From: UBA4971 sp900019985
Lineage (GTDB): Bacteria; Bacillota; SHA-98; UBA4971
Direction of reading: 5' to 3'
Assembly (NCBI GenBank): GCA_050949175.1
Contig: JBMNFG010000005.1
Location: forward strand, 1-45,359
Length of the DNA: 45,359 nt
This document shows positions 9,175-16,428 of this stretch, piece after piece. Within the stretch, counting starts at the first letter, position 1; each line of letters starts with the position of its first letter. A model generated the notes under the pieces. It worked only from the letters and a program-made list of their open reading frames with translations. It did no database searches and had not been told where the DNA came from. The position numbers were made by a program, and so were the translations under genes.

Positions 9175-9283
9175 CTGGATGACCCTCAGGTGGTGGATAG
9201 TCATCACAGTCGTATTCATCATAGATACGCGGGTCATAATATTCGGGGCAATCATAATAACTATCACTATAACTACGCTGGCT
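9149..9283 (-). other. 44-codon Tyr/Asp/Pro/Cys-rich tail, in frame after the HIRAN stop codon
   Basis: After the TAA at 9286-9284 the same frame runs on for 44 sense codons to a TAG at 9149. It has 9 Tyr, 9 Asp, 6 Pro, 3 Glu and 4 Cys (segments YYDCPEYYDP, YDEYDCDDYPPPEG, DACCGYDH), far from random translation. There is no ATG, GTG or TTG in the segment that could start a separate gene. The DNA around the stop, CGTAGTTAAAGC, is nearly repeated 12-15 bases later as CGTAGTTATAGT, where the same position is TAT (Tyr). The simplest reading is that TAA arose from a Tyr codon, so the original protein continued KRSY-SQRSYSDSYY. Readthrough or a base error would leave the tail attached. It may be the substrate of the overlapping radical SAM enzyme (inference). 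Confidence 0.6.
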
Positions 9284-9811
9284 TTAACTACGCTTGTAGA
9301 CCGTTGATCCTGCAGATGATCCCCTTCTAGTGGTTAAGATATTAACACCGCGATAATATGGTTCGCCCCCAGTTACTTCGGATACAACACAGTCGAACTC
9401 AACGCCTGAGTCCATTAAGGGCGCTAGTTTAGCTGCTAACTCTTTCTTAATATAGCCTATACTAGAGCCAGACCTGTAGACTGCAATGGCCCACTTGTCA
9501 TGTTTGTTATGAGGTTCTCGCACTAAGTCAAGTCTTTGGCCGGCACGCAAGGTCTTAATCACTTCTTGCCGATTGTCGAATGAGACTCCAACTACTTTGG
9601 AGTGTATTCTGTCACCCACATAGTCCTTGGAATACGTGTTTGACTCTTGCTTAGAAACGGAACCAGTGTATCGACTACTTCCTTGTTTGGAGTATTGGCT
9701 TGAGCTGCTCGCGTCGTACATATGACCAATAGCTGCACCAATAGCAGCTCCCCAAAACCCTCCAAGCACTGCCCCAACGGAGCCACCGATCATCTTTCCC
9801 GTATGTGACAT
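9284..9811 (-). CDS. HIRAN-domain protein with glycine-zipper N-terminus
   Basis: The 175-residue protein starts with a glycine-zipper-like hydrophobic stretch (GGSVGAVLGGFWGAAIGAAIGH, about 9-30). A Ser/Tyr-rich linker follows, then a HIRAN domain (about 65-150): KVVGVSFDNRQEVIK, LVREPHNKHDKWAIAVY and IGYIKKELAAKLAP. HIRAN domains bind DNA ends in Rad5/HLTF; bacterial stand-alone versions are poorly understood. The glycine zipper suggests membrane association or self-assembly. The ATG at 9811 follows GGGGGTCTGAGCC. It is first in a minus-strand pair with the radical SAM gene, and its frame continues past the stop into a Cys/Tyr-rich tail. A truncated longer protein is therefore likely. Confidence 0.82.
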   Translation of the reverse strand: MSHTGKMIGGSVGAVLGGFWGAAIGAAIGHMYDASSSSQYSKQGSSRYTGSVSKQESNTYSKDYVGDRIHSKVVGVSFDNRQEVIKTLRAGQRLDLVREPHNKHDKWAIAVYRSGSSIGYIKKELAAKLAPLMDSGVEFDCVVSEVTGGEPYYRGVNILTTRRGSSAGSTVYKRS

Positions 9812-10115
9812 GGCTCAGACCCCCGCCCCTAACAGTATATTGCTGATCAATTTCTTACTCTTGTTGTAAATTCCTTCCCGATTTGGTCTATTTGGGTAAT
9901 TTGACGCCAATTCTTGATACTATGCTAGCCCACCTGAGTGTGATCTCTATACAGTACCGTGTTGCTATCGAACTGTGGCGAATGGAAGAGACACTATATG
10001 CCTTGTAGAATTTGCTAATAATGGTTGCTATGTCTAGATTCTAAGCAAAACAGCTTCACTGAACGCCACTGGAGAAGTCCAGCGAAAATAGCAGTTGAAT
10101 GCTGGAGGTGCAGAT
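9812..10115. other. 304-base divergent intergenic region
   Basis: It lies between the divergent HIRAN and DUF1905 genes and must hold promoters for both, but I find no -35/-10 pair at proper spacing. A short in-frame extension of the DUF1905 frame (10038-10088) ends in TAG before the start. Confidence 0.4.
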
Positions 10116-10556
10116 ATGGAATATGCAGTCTGCTTGTCTGCCGGAGCACGTGAAAAGGCAAGTGCTATTCCAAATGCTGTTATGCCCAATGTCCCGTTTG
10201 AGAAAGCAGTAGAAATCGAACTAAACCCCAATGGAAGGGGAGGACCCATAACTAAAGAGAAAGATAGCCCCCTTACTGCTCGATTGTGGAGAGAGCATTT
10301 GTCTCTGTTCTTCATCCTGCATGGGTGCTTTTTCACCGGAAACTGGGTTTTTACCAACAAGGAGTTCGGCAAAAGTCGGGTAAAGCTTCACGCGACTTTT
10401 GATGGTGAACCGTATGACGGGAGCATCGTAAATATGGGCGTAAAAAACCCTGACGGATCAGTATGCTACGTCATTGGGTTGCGGAAGGACATCCGCAACA
10501 AAATCGGAAAGCAGCCCGGTGATACCGTGAAAGTTACCGCACAAGAAAGAGATTAG
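10116..10556 (+). CDS. DUF1905-domain protein with an atypical N-terminal half
   Basis: The C-terminal ~60 residues (KEFGKSRVKLHATFDGEPYDG, VNMGVKNPDGSVCYVIGLRKDIRNKIGKQPGDTV in order) are a clear DUF1905 domain, a small beta-barrel family of unknown function. Members are normally ~95 residues, with the conserved strand just before KEFGK. Here that part is replaced by ~85 residues (MEYAVCLSAGAREKASAIPN...) I do not recognise. The ATG at 10116 follows GGAGGTGCAGAT. A TTG at 10095 is also in frame. The same frame has codon-like sequence upstream, interrupted by TAG at 10089-10091. A chimera at a deletion junction is a real possibility. Confidence 0.6.
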   Translation: MEYAVCLSAGAREKASAIPNAVMPNVPFEKAVEIELNPNGRGGPITKEKDSPLTARLWREHLSLFFILHGCFFTGNWVFTNKEFGKSRVKLHATFDGEPYDGSIVNMGVKNPDGSVCYVIGLRKDIRNKIGKQPGDTVKVTAQERD

Positions 10557-10586
10557 GAAGCACGGCCGCTTGCTGCCCGCTCATAA

Positions 10587-11396
10587 TCAAACAAACATTA
10601 ATAGACTGATCGACATAAAAAGCATTCCACCGATTATGCCGTATAGTGATAAGTGATGTTCTCCATACTTCTCTGATGCCGGCAGCAATTCATCAAGGGA
10701 TATAAACACCATGATCCCTGCCACCATACCGAAAAGTATCCCAAACGTGAGATTATTAAAAAACGCAGACAATAACAGGTATCCGACTATCGCTCCTAAA
10801 GGCTCTGACAAACCTGATAGGAAAGAGTAGATAAACGCCTTTTTCCTGTTTCCGGTAGCATAGTATATAGGTACAGACACAGCTATGCCTTCCGGTATAT
10901 TATGAATCGCTATGGCTACGGCAATGGCAAGGCCGACATCTACATCCTTTAACGCGGCTGTGAAAGCAGCTATCCCCTCAGGGAAGTTGTGTATAGCTAT
11001 GGCCAGGGCGGACATTAACCCCATCCTCATGAGTCCGTGCCTATCGTCTAACTTCTCCGGGCATATGTCCTCTACACATTGCATGCTGTGGGGGTTTTCA
11101 TGGGTAGGCACTACTTTGTCTATGATAGCAATCAGCAACATCCCACCGAAAAACGCGGCTACCGTCGCCCACATTCCACCTCTTACGCCCAGCTCCATTA
11201 TGAGGGATTCCTTCGCCTCACTGAGTATTTCAACGAAGGATACATATATCATTACCCCTGCAGAAAACCCTAAGGAAACAGACAGAAACTTGGTATTAGT
11301 CCTTTTTGCAAAAAGCGCTATTGCGCTGCCTATTCCCGTTGAAAGCCCGGCAAACAAAGTTAACATGAAGGCAAACAGAATGGATTGCGTCTCCAT
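10587..11396 (-). CDS. zupT: ZIP-family divalent metal transporter (ZupT-like)
   Basis: This ~269-residue inner-membrane protein has eight predicted membrane segments and imports Zn2+ or other divalent metals. The two metal-site helices are clear: HNFPEGIAAF in helix IV and HNIPEGIAVSVP in helix V, with SGLSEPLGA following. A cysteine/histidine-bearing loop between segments III and IV (HENPHSMQCVEDICPEK) could bind metal. The frame opens at a TTG at 11414, but the ATG at 11396 has GGAAGGGAG seven bases upstream and is preferred. It stands alone and converges with the DUF1905 gene. Confidence 0.92.
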   Translation of the reverse strand: METQSILFAFMLTLFAGLSTGIGSAIALFAKRTNTKFLSVSLGFSAGVMIYVSFVEILSEAKESLIMELGVRGGMWATVAAFFGGMLLIAIIDKVVPTHENPHSMQCVEDICPEKLDDRHGLMRMGLMSALAIAIHNFPEGIAAFTAALKDVDVGLAIAVAIAIHNIPEGIAVSVPIYYATGNRKKAFIYSFLSGLSEPLGAIVGYLLLSAFFNNLTFGILFGMVAGIMVFISLDELLPASEKYGEHHLSLYGIIGGMLFMSISLLMFV

Positions 11397-11660
11397 TAGA
11401 GGTCTCCCTTCCAAAACGTAGATGGCTTCTTATTGCCAAATGTAAGCTTTAGAATTTGGCAGTACAGCCTGCGCTGACCGTTCTAAGTGAGTACATCTCA
11501 AGCGGTTATAAAGACATCCTAGTTAATTATTCTACCATACTTTTCTCTTAGCCGAATTGTTGTCACAGATCATCAAACTTTTCATGCTATCGTATACAAA
11601 AAAGGATAGAATCTAAAGTAGCCGCCCGCACTGAATGTTCAGCGAAAGGAGGCACGTGCA

Positions 11661-12347
11661 TTGAAGTGGATGCATCGAATATTCTACGCTCTAATGTTTT
11701 TGCCCCTGGTAGTCACGTTAATTGTGCTCCCTGTTCTGCCCGACAGAGTGCCCATGCACTATAACATCAGAGGCGAAGTAGACCGCTGGGGAAGCAAGTA
11801 TGAAAACTTGATCTTTCCTGCAGTCGTTATCGCCACAGGCCTGGTTCTAAAGTCTGCGAGCAAGATGCCTTCCAGCGGGATGCCGTCAAGGAAGCGGGAT
11901 CATGACCGAGATTCCCAGGAGAGACTGACTATCTTGGTGGGAATCTTCACGCTGCTGCTCTTTAACGGAATGACGTATTTCTTTCTGTATTTGGGATATG
12001 TTCGTGCCAAACCTGACTTAACTCAGGCCATGGACTTAAACAAGACCTTATTCATTATCCTCGGATTCATACTGATTGGGATAGGCAGCATCATGCCGAG
12101 ACTCAAGATGAATTCCTTAATCGGACTCAGGACCACATGGAGTATGGCAAACGAAAGAGCATGGTCGTTAAGCCAACGCTTCGGCGGAACAGCCATGATC
12201 CTAACCGGTATCTTGATAATAATCGGCTGCGCTTTCATCTTTGAGGGGATTTCTTGTTTCTTCTTTGGCATGGGGTTACTCCTGCTAAGCGGCCTTGTCT
12301 CTGTGATCTACAGTTACTTCGCCTATAAGAAGACGCAGAATATGTAA
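11661..12347 (+). CDS. SdpI-family / DUF1648 membrane protein
   Basis: This 228-residue integral membrane protein has about six hydrophobic segments. Near the N-terminus is a DUF1648 signature (PDRVPMHYNIRGEVDRWGSK). The SdpI-family motif follows (SLIGLRTTWSMANERAWSLSQRFGG). In Bacillus, SdpI gives immunity to the SdpC toxin and senses it for autoregulation; most homologues are uncharacterised. There is no SdpC-like toxin or ArsR-type SdpR regulator nearby, so immunity cannot be inferred. The start is a TTG eight bases after AAAGGAGG. Confidence 0.85.
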   Translation: MKWMHRIFYALMFLPLVVTLIVLPVLPDRVPMHYNIRGEVDRWGSKYENLIFPAVVIATGLVLKSASKMPSSGMPSRKRDHDRDSQERLTILVGIFTLLLFNGMTYFFLYLGYVRAKPDLTQAMDLNKTLFIILGFILIGIGSIMPRLKMNSLIGLRTTWSMANERAWSLSQRFGGTAMILTGILIIIGCAFIFEGISCFFFGMGLLLLSGLVSVIYSYFAYKKTQNM

Positions 12348-12451
12348 CCTCTTTGGCCCACATTGCACTGACATACATTGTGACATCTCGCGAAGCCAAG
12401 ATAAGTGCCGCAATCTCAAATCCAAGCACTATGCGGTAAGGAGGCATAAAA

Positions 12452-13411
12452 ATGTCAAATCATGTGTTATCAGGCGTAATGGGTTTATGTGTCGGTGATG
12501 CCTTAGGCGTTCCTGTGGAGTTTATGGATAGGGATGCGCTCCGTAGAAACCCGGTAACAGGTATGCGCGCTTATGGGACATATAACCAACCTGCAGGCAC
12601 CTGGTCTGATGATACGAGTATGACACTATGCCTGGTAGACAGCCTCATTAAAGGATTGGATTATGAAGATATAATGGCCAAGTTCCTAAAATGGTACAAT
12701 AAAGCTGAATACACGCCCCACAGAGTGACGTTTGATGTGGGAAACACCACATCAATAGCGTTGACCAGATTTGCCAGGGGAACACCTCCTCTGAAATGCG
12801 GCGGTAAGGCCGAACGGGATAACGGAAACGGCTCTCTCATGAGGATTCTTCCCATCGTATTCTACCTCAGGTCCTGCTACGGGACTGACTTTTTCGAGGT
12901 GGATGAGGCCCGCGAAATCATCCACAACGTTTCCGCCTTGACCCACGCCCATGCACGCAGCAAGGTTGCATGCGGCATCTACGTCTCTTGCGCATCCTGC
13001 CTCATGGAAAGACAGGATCTCAAAAAATCAGTAGAAACCGGCATTCTTAAAGCCATGGATTATTACAGGAATCATCCTGAATTCTCAAGTGAGGTGCACC
13101 ACTACGAACGTCTTACGCAGGACGGCTTCAGCAACCTGGATGAATCTGAAATAAGAAGCACAGGCTATGTCGTTGACACCCTCGAAGCCGCCGTTTGGTG
13201 CCTATTGACCACTGAAAGCTTTAGAGACTGCGTCTTGAAAGCAGTTAATCTCGGCAGAGATACCGATACTGTCGGCGCAGTTGCAGGAGGGCTGGCAGGG
13301 CTCTACTACGGCTATGAAAGCATACCCGACGAATGGCTTTCAGTAATCGCCAGGCGGGATTATGTCGAGGGCTTATGCAACAGCCTCCATGCCTCCCTTG
13401 GCAAAATATAG
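12452..13411 (+). CDS. ADP-ribosylglycohydrolase family protein
   Basis: This 319-residue all-helical cytosolic enzyme should remove ADP-ribose from a modified protein, nucleic acid or small molecule (DraG/ARH family). The binuclear Mg2+ ligands are visible: WSDDTSMTL near residue 52 and GRDTDTVGAVAGGLAGLYYG near 270. The nucleotide-side motif GNGSLMRILP and the N-terminal GLCVGDALGVPVEF are also typical. The ATG follows TAAGGAGGCATAAAA. No ADP-ribosyltransferase is encoded nearby, so it may act on a distant or foreign modification. Confidence 0.93.
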   Translation: MSNHVLSGVMGLCVGDALGVPVEFMDRDALRRNPVTGMRAYGTYNQPAGTWSDDTSMTLCLVDSLIKGLDYEDIMAKFLKWYNKAEYTPHRVTFDVGNTTSIALTRFARGTPPLKCGGKAERDNGNGSLMRILPIVFYLRSCYGTDFFEVDEAREIIHNVSALTHAHARSKVACGIYVSCASCLMERQDLKKSVETGILKAMDYYRNHPEFSSEVHHYERLTQDGFSNLDESEIRSTGYVVDTLEAAVWCLLTTESFRDCVLKAVNLGRDTDTVGAVAGGLAGLYYGYESIPDEWLSVIARRDYVEGLCNSLHASLGKI

Positions 13412-13462
13412 ATTAAAGTGCTGTTTTCCAACGTAATCCCCTATGATACATGGAAAAAAAGC

Positions 13463-13492
13463 TTGCAAAAGACAATATTAGGTTGATATAAT
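13463..13492 (+). promoter_or_regulatory. Sigma-A-type promoter for the actin-like/bactofilin operon
   Basis: TTGCAA (13463-13468) and a perfect TATAAT (13487-13492) are separated by 18 bases. Transcription would start near 13500, leaving a leader of about 80 bases before the gene. Confidence 0.75.
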
Positions 13493-13578
13493 GTAAATGC
13501 TTGTCGAACCGTCAAAAGTCGTGTTTCTTGATGACTTCCTAAGCATTCTTATTTCATTATATACATGGGGGTTACGCC

Positions 13579-14661
13579 ATGGCGAAAATACTTGGCCTAG
13601 ATGTGGGTTACGGTTTTGTGAAGGTCGCCGATGGAGTCTGTGGTTACTCTTTCCCTAGCGTAGTGGGTGAAGGTCATACCAAGCCTACATTTAGCACCAG
13701 AGCTCATCTTATGCCGGTCATGGACAATCTGAAAGTCGAAATCAACAAAAAGCTTTATCATGTAGGCAAAGCTGCCATAAGGCACTCGAAGTATGTCTAC
13801 CGTGACCTTTCCTACAACCGTTCTATAGGAGAAGATTTTGAAATCCTGTTCTACGCTGCTTTAAGCCTGTTTTGCACAGGCCACACCAACAACTTCAAGG
13901 TAGTAACCGGCCTTCCCATAGATCGGCTTCACTTAGCTGAGAAATTAGAGCAAAGAGTCAGAGGCGAAAGAGACATAAGGGTCTTTCGCAGCGGCAGAAT
14001 GCGCGACATCAGGATTTACGTCCCCGAAATAGAAATGGTCCCCCAACCCCTAGGCACCTACTGGTCTGAGTTTTACAGCCCTGACGGGCAGCCGAAGGCT
14101 CACCCTGAAGGCATGACCGGAATTATCGATGTAGGATTCCGCACAACCGACCTGGCTGTAATTGAAGACGATGAGTACATACCTGAAAAGAGCAGGTCGC
14201 TTCCTATAGGCCTTGCTACTGCTTATGACAGCATCAGTTCTAAGCTCGCAGCAGAATACGGGTTAGAAGTAGAAAGCTATGCTCTTGACAGTGTGATTAT
14301 CGAGCGGAAAATCAGCGTTTCCGGGGAAAAGCTTGATATAAGCGATATCATTGCAAGAGCTTTTGAAAACTTGGCCGTCAATATCCTGGTGGAAATCAAC
14401 TCTCAGTGGAGAGTGTCAAACTTCAGCGATTTGATTTTAACAGGTGGAGGCGGACAAGCCATAGGCGCCCACCTTTTACCACAACTACCTCAGGCAAAGC
14501 TAGCAGCAGATCCCATCACCGCAAATTGCCGCGGTTACTTGAACTGGGGCAATTGGTTGTGGAAACCGGTGGACAGAGCAGAAGCCTTTGAAACTATTGA
14601 AGCTAACGTGTGCGAAACTGAGGAGGTCCAGCCTGAAGTAGAAGAAAAGACCGAAGGGTGA
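13579..14661 (+). CDS. ParM/StbA-type actin-like protein
   Basis: This 360-residue protein has the actin/Hsp70 ATPase fold, which in bacterial relatives forms filaments that move plasmids or position cell structures. Phosphate loop 1 is LGLDVGYGFVKVAD (about 5-18), phosphate loop 2 is GIIDVGFRTTDLAVIED, and the adenosine motif is LILTGGGGQAIG near 290. The N-terminal half matches the actin-like-protein N-domain (VVTGLPIDRLH). An acidic tail (EEVQPEVEEKTEG) follows. The ATG at 13579 comes after ATGGGGGTTACGCC. The bactofilin gene begins six bases after its stop. No ParR-like adaptor or plasmid replication gene is present, so a cytoskeletal role is more likely than plasmid segregation. Confidence 0.88.
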   Translation: MAKILGLDVGYGFVKVADGVCGYSFPSVVGEGHTKPTFSTRAHLMPVMDNLKVEINKKLYHVGKAAIRHSKYVYRDLSYNRSIGEDFEILFYAALSLFCTGHTNNFKVVTGLPIDRLHLAEKLEQRVRGERDIRVFRSGRMRDIRIYVPEIEMVPQPLGTYWSEFYSPDGQPKAHPEGMTGIIDVGFRTTDLAVIEDDEYIPEKSRSLPIGLATAYDSISSKLAAEYGLEVESYALDSVIIERKISVSGEKLDISDIIARAFENLAVNILVEINSQWRVSNFSDLILTGGGGQAIGAHLLPQLPQAKLAADPITANCRGYLNWGNWLWKPVDRAEAFETIEANVCETEEVQPEVEEKTEG

Positions 14662-14667
14662 TCCTCA

Positions 14668-15168
14668 ATGGGAATCAGCGAATTGATTACTAAAGCGTTC
14701 TTGGGAGACGAACCGTCTCAGTATCCCGGTTTAATTGAGATCCACGGTCTTATCAGGGGAGACATTAACAACGCACGAAAAGTGGTAATCACCCCTTCCG
14801 GCAGCCTGTACGGAAGAATCACAGCAAAAGAAGTTGAAATTGCCGGGCTTGTGGATGGGGACATAGAAACGGAAAACCTCATAGTCCACCCGTCCGGCCG
14901 ATTGTATTATGGATATCTCAACTATAACCGTATATCATCTGAAGACGGAAGCACAGTAATCGACAAAACTACAAGGGGACAGGTTTTCCAACATAGCACG
15001 CATATTAATGGTAACAACTCATTCACTGACAAAGTAGTTGAATTACAGAAGGCTACGGAACTGCCGCGGGAGCCGGGATCGCCGGAGAAAAAGTCATCCG
15101 GTCCAAAGACGTATACACAAGAACCTCATCCCGACAAGCAAGCAGTGCAGTTCTTTACCAGCTACTGA
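14668..15168 (+). CDS. Bactofilin (polymer-forming cytoskeletal protein)
   Basis: The 166-residue protein contains a bactofilin beta-helix domain (about 18-115) with the usual repeated turns: LIEIHGLIRGDI, VVITPSGSLYGRITA, VEIAGLVDGDI and LIVHPSGRLYYGYL. The N-terminal 17 residues are a short amphipathic helix that could dock at the membrane, and the C-terminal 50 residues are polar and disordered (EPGSPEKKSSGPK). Bactofilins self-assemble without nucleotide and scaffold cell-wall enzymes or DNA-partition proteins. It is co-transcribed with the actin-like gene (6-base gap) and ends before a terminator. Confidence 0.92.
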   Translation: MGISELITKAFLGDEPSQYPGLIEIHGLIRGDINNARKVVITPSGSLYGRITAKEVEIAGLVDGDIETENLIVHPSGRLYYGYLNYNRISSEDGSTVIDKTTRGQVFQHSTHINGNNSFTDKVVELQKATELPREPGSPEKKSSGPKTYTQEPHPDKQAVQFFTSY

Positions 15169-15244
15169 TTGTGGACAATCTAACGGTAATGACGTGAAAT
15201 ACACTCAGTGGCTTTGACGTGAAATATGAGATCAAAAGAAAACA

Positions 15245-15294
15245 AGCCGACCGGAATCGGGAGTTCGATCTTGCCATCCGGCCGGCTGTTTTTT
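15245..15294 (+). terminator. Rho-independent terminator of the actin-like/bactofilin operon
   Basis: An 11-bp stem with one mismatch (AGCCGACCGGA / TCCGGCCGGCT) encloses about 21 bases and is followed by GTTTTTT. Confidence 0.8.
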
Positions 15295-15300
15295 CGATGT

Positions 15301-15500
15301 GCCGCTTAAGTTTGAAGTAAGGCGGCAGCCTTTAAGCTCGAAGTAACGCGGCAACCTTGGACTCTCGAGTTAGCTTTAGAAGTGAACCGAGGAAAGTAAT
15401 ATCAGAAAAGGGTAAGAGCAATATCCGAAGCGTAAGAGCAAGATTAGAAGCATACAGGAGAGCAGTGTTGGAAGTATAATAGAGAGTTCGATCTGGAGAG
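15301..15500 (+). repeat. Degenerate ~20-27-nt tandem repeats in the dam leader
   Basis: The gap between the terminator and the methylase gene is built of imperfect direct repeats. TTAAGTTTGAAGTAAGGCGG is followed by TTAAGCTCGAAGTAACGCGG. GTAAGAGCAATATCCGAAGC is followed directly by GTAAGAGCAAGATTAGAAGC. More diverged units follow (GGAGAGCAGTGTTGGAAGT and others). Several units carry GAAG or GGAG cores resembling ribosome binding sites, and the last such core (CTGGAGAGAACAGCA) is the probable binding site of the TTG start at 15508. No coding frame explains them. Confidence 0.6.
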
Positions 15501-15507
15501 AACAGCA

Positions 15508-16422
15508 TTGATTGAAAAGACAGTTCCCCACAGCCAACCTTTCATTAAATGGGCAGGCGGAAAAGGACAACTCCTCCCCACATTCCGGGACTTCTACCCA
15601 AATGAACTTGCAGCCGGCAAGATAAGGCGCTATGTCGAGCCTTTTGTCGGCGGAGGAGCTGTGCTGTTTGATGTCCTTCAACTGTACCCCGTGAAAGATG
15701 CGGTTATCCTCGACATAAACCGGGACCTTATCAATACCTACAAGGCAGTCAGGGACCATGTTGAGGGCCTAATCGCCATACTTAAGGACATGGAAGATAA
15801 TTATCTTACGCAGGATAAATATGCCCGAAAGAAGACATATTACAGCGTCCGCAAAGTATATAACGCGAGAAAGACCTATGACGAAGAGGTCGACCTTGAA
15901 AAGGCGGCATGGTTTATTTTCCTGAACAAGACCTGCTTCAACGGCCTGTACCGCGTGAATAAATCCGGAGGCTTCAACGTCCCCTTCGGCGATTACAAAA
16001 ACCCCACCATTTGTGATGCGGAAAACCTGACCGCAGCAAGCGAACTTCTAAAGAAGGTCACGATCATACACGGAGACTACAGGAAGGCGTCAGACTATAT
16101 AAATTCCGAAAGCTTCGTATACTTCGATCCCCCGTACAGGCCCCTTAATACCACATCCAGCTTTACATCCTACAGCAAGCAGGATTTCACAGACGAAGAC
16201 CAGATTGCACTTGCGGATTTCTATCGGAAGATGGATGACCGCAGGGCCCTTCTTATGCTGAGCAACTCAGACCCGCGCAATGCGGATCCTCGCGATGATT
16301 TCTTCGACCGGCTATATAAAGGATTCAATATCCACAGGGTGCAAGCAAAGAGGTCCATCAACTCAAAAGGTGACAGCCGCGGGCCGCTCAGTGAGATCCT
16401 CGTCACGAACTATGAAGTCTAA
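15508..16422 (+). CDS. dam: Dam/DpnM-family DNA adenine-N6 methyltransferase
   Basis: The 304-residue enzyme has the alpha-class amino-methyltransferase order: FIKWAGGKGQLL (SAM site motif X, residues 12-23), EPFVGGGAVLF (motif I), DINRDLINTYKAV, and catalytic DPPY in YFDPPYRPLNTTS (motif IV). The family usually methylates adenine in GATC. A TTG start is supported by GGAGAG upstream. No restriction endonuclease gene is adjacent, so it is an orphan methylase likely used for regulation, mismatch repair or protection against foreign nucleases. Target specificity is not proven by sequence alone. Confidence 0.93.
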   Translation: MIEKTVPHSQPFIKWAGGKGQLLPTFRDFYPNELAAGKIRRYVEPFVGGGAVLFDVLQLYPVKDAVILDINRDLINTYKAVRDHVEGLIAILKDMEDNYLTQDKYARKKTYYSVRKVYNARKTYDEEVDLEKAAWFIFLNKTCFNGLYRVNKSGGFNVPFGDYKNPTICDAENLTAASELLKKVTIIHGDYRKASDYINSESFVYFDPPYRPLNTTSSFTSYSKQDFTDEDQIALADFYRKMDDRRALLMLSNSDPRNADPRDDFFDRLYKGFNIHRVQAKRSINSKGDSRGPLSEILVTNYEV

Positions 16423-16428
16423 GCCTCG

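Noticed and set aside
9175..9267. N-terminal extension of the radical SAM frame (31 more codons with several ATGs)
   Set aside because: It is Met/Ile/Val-rich with no family resemblance, as expected from reading the TAT-GAT-rich tail one base out of frame. The ATG at 9174 has the better ribosome binding site.
10034..10372. 112-codon minus frame opposite the DUF1905 gene
   Set aside because: The plus frame has a strong ribosome binding site and a recognisable domain; the minus frame has neither.
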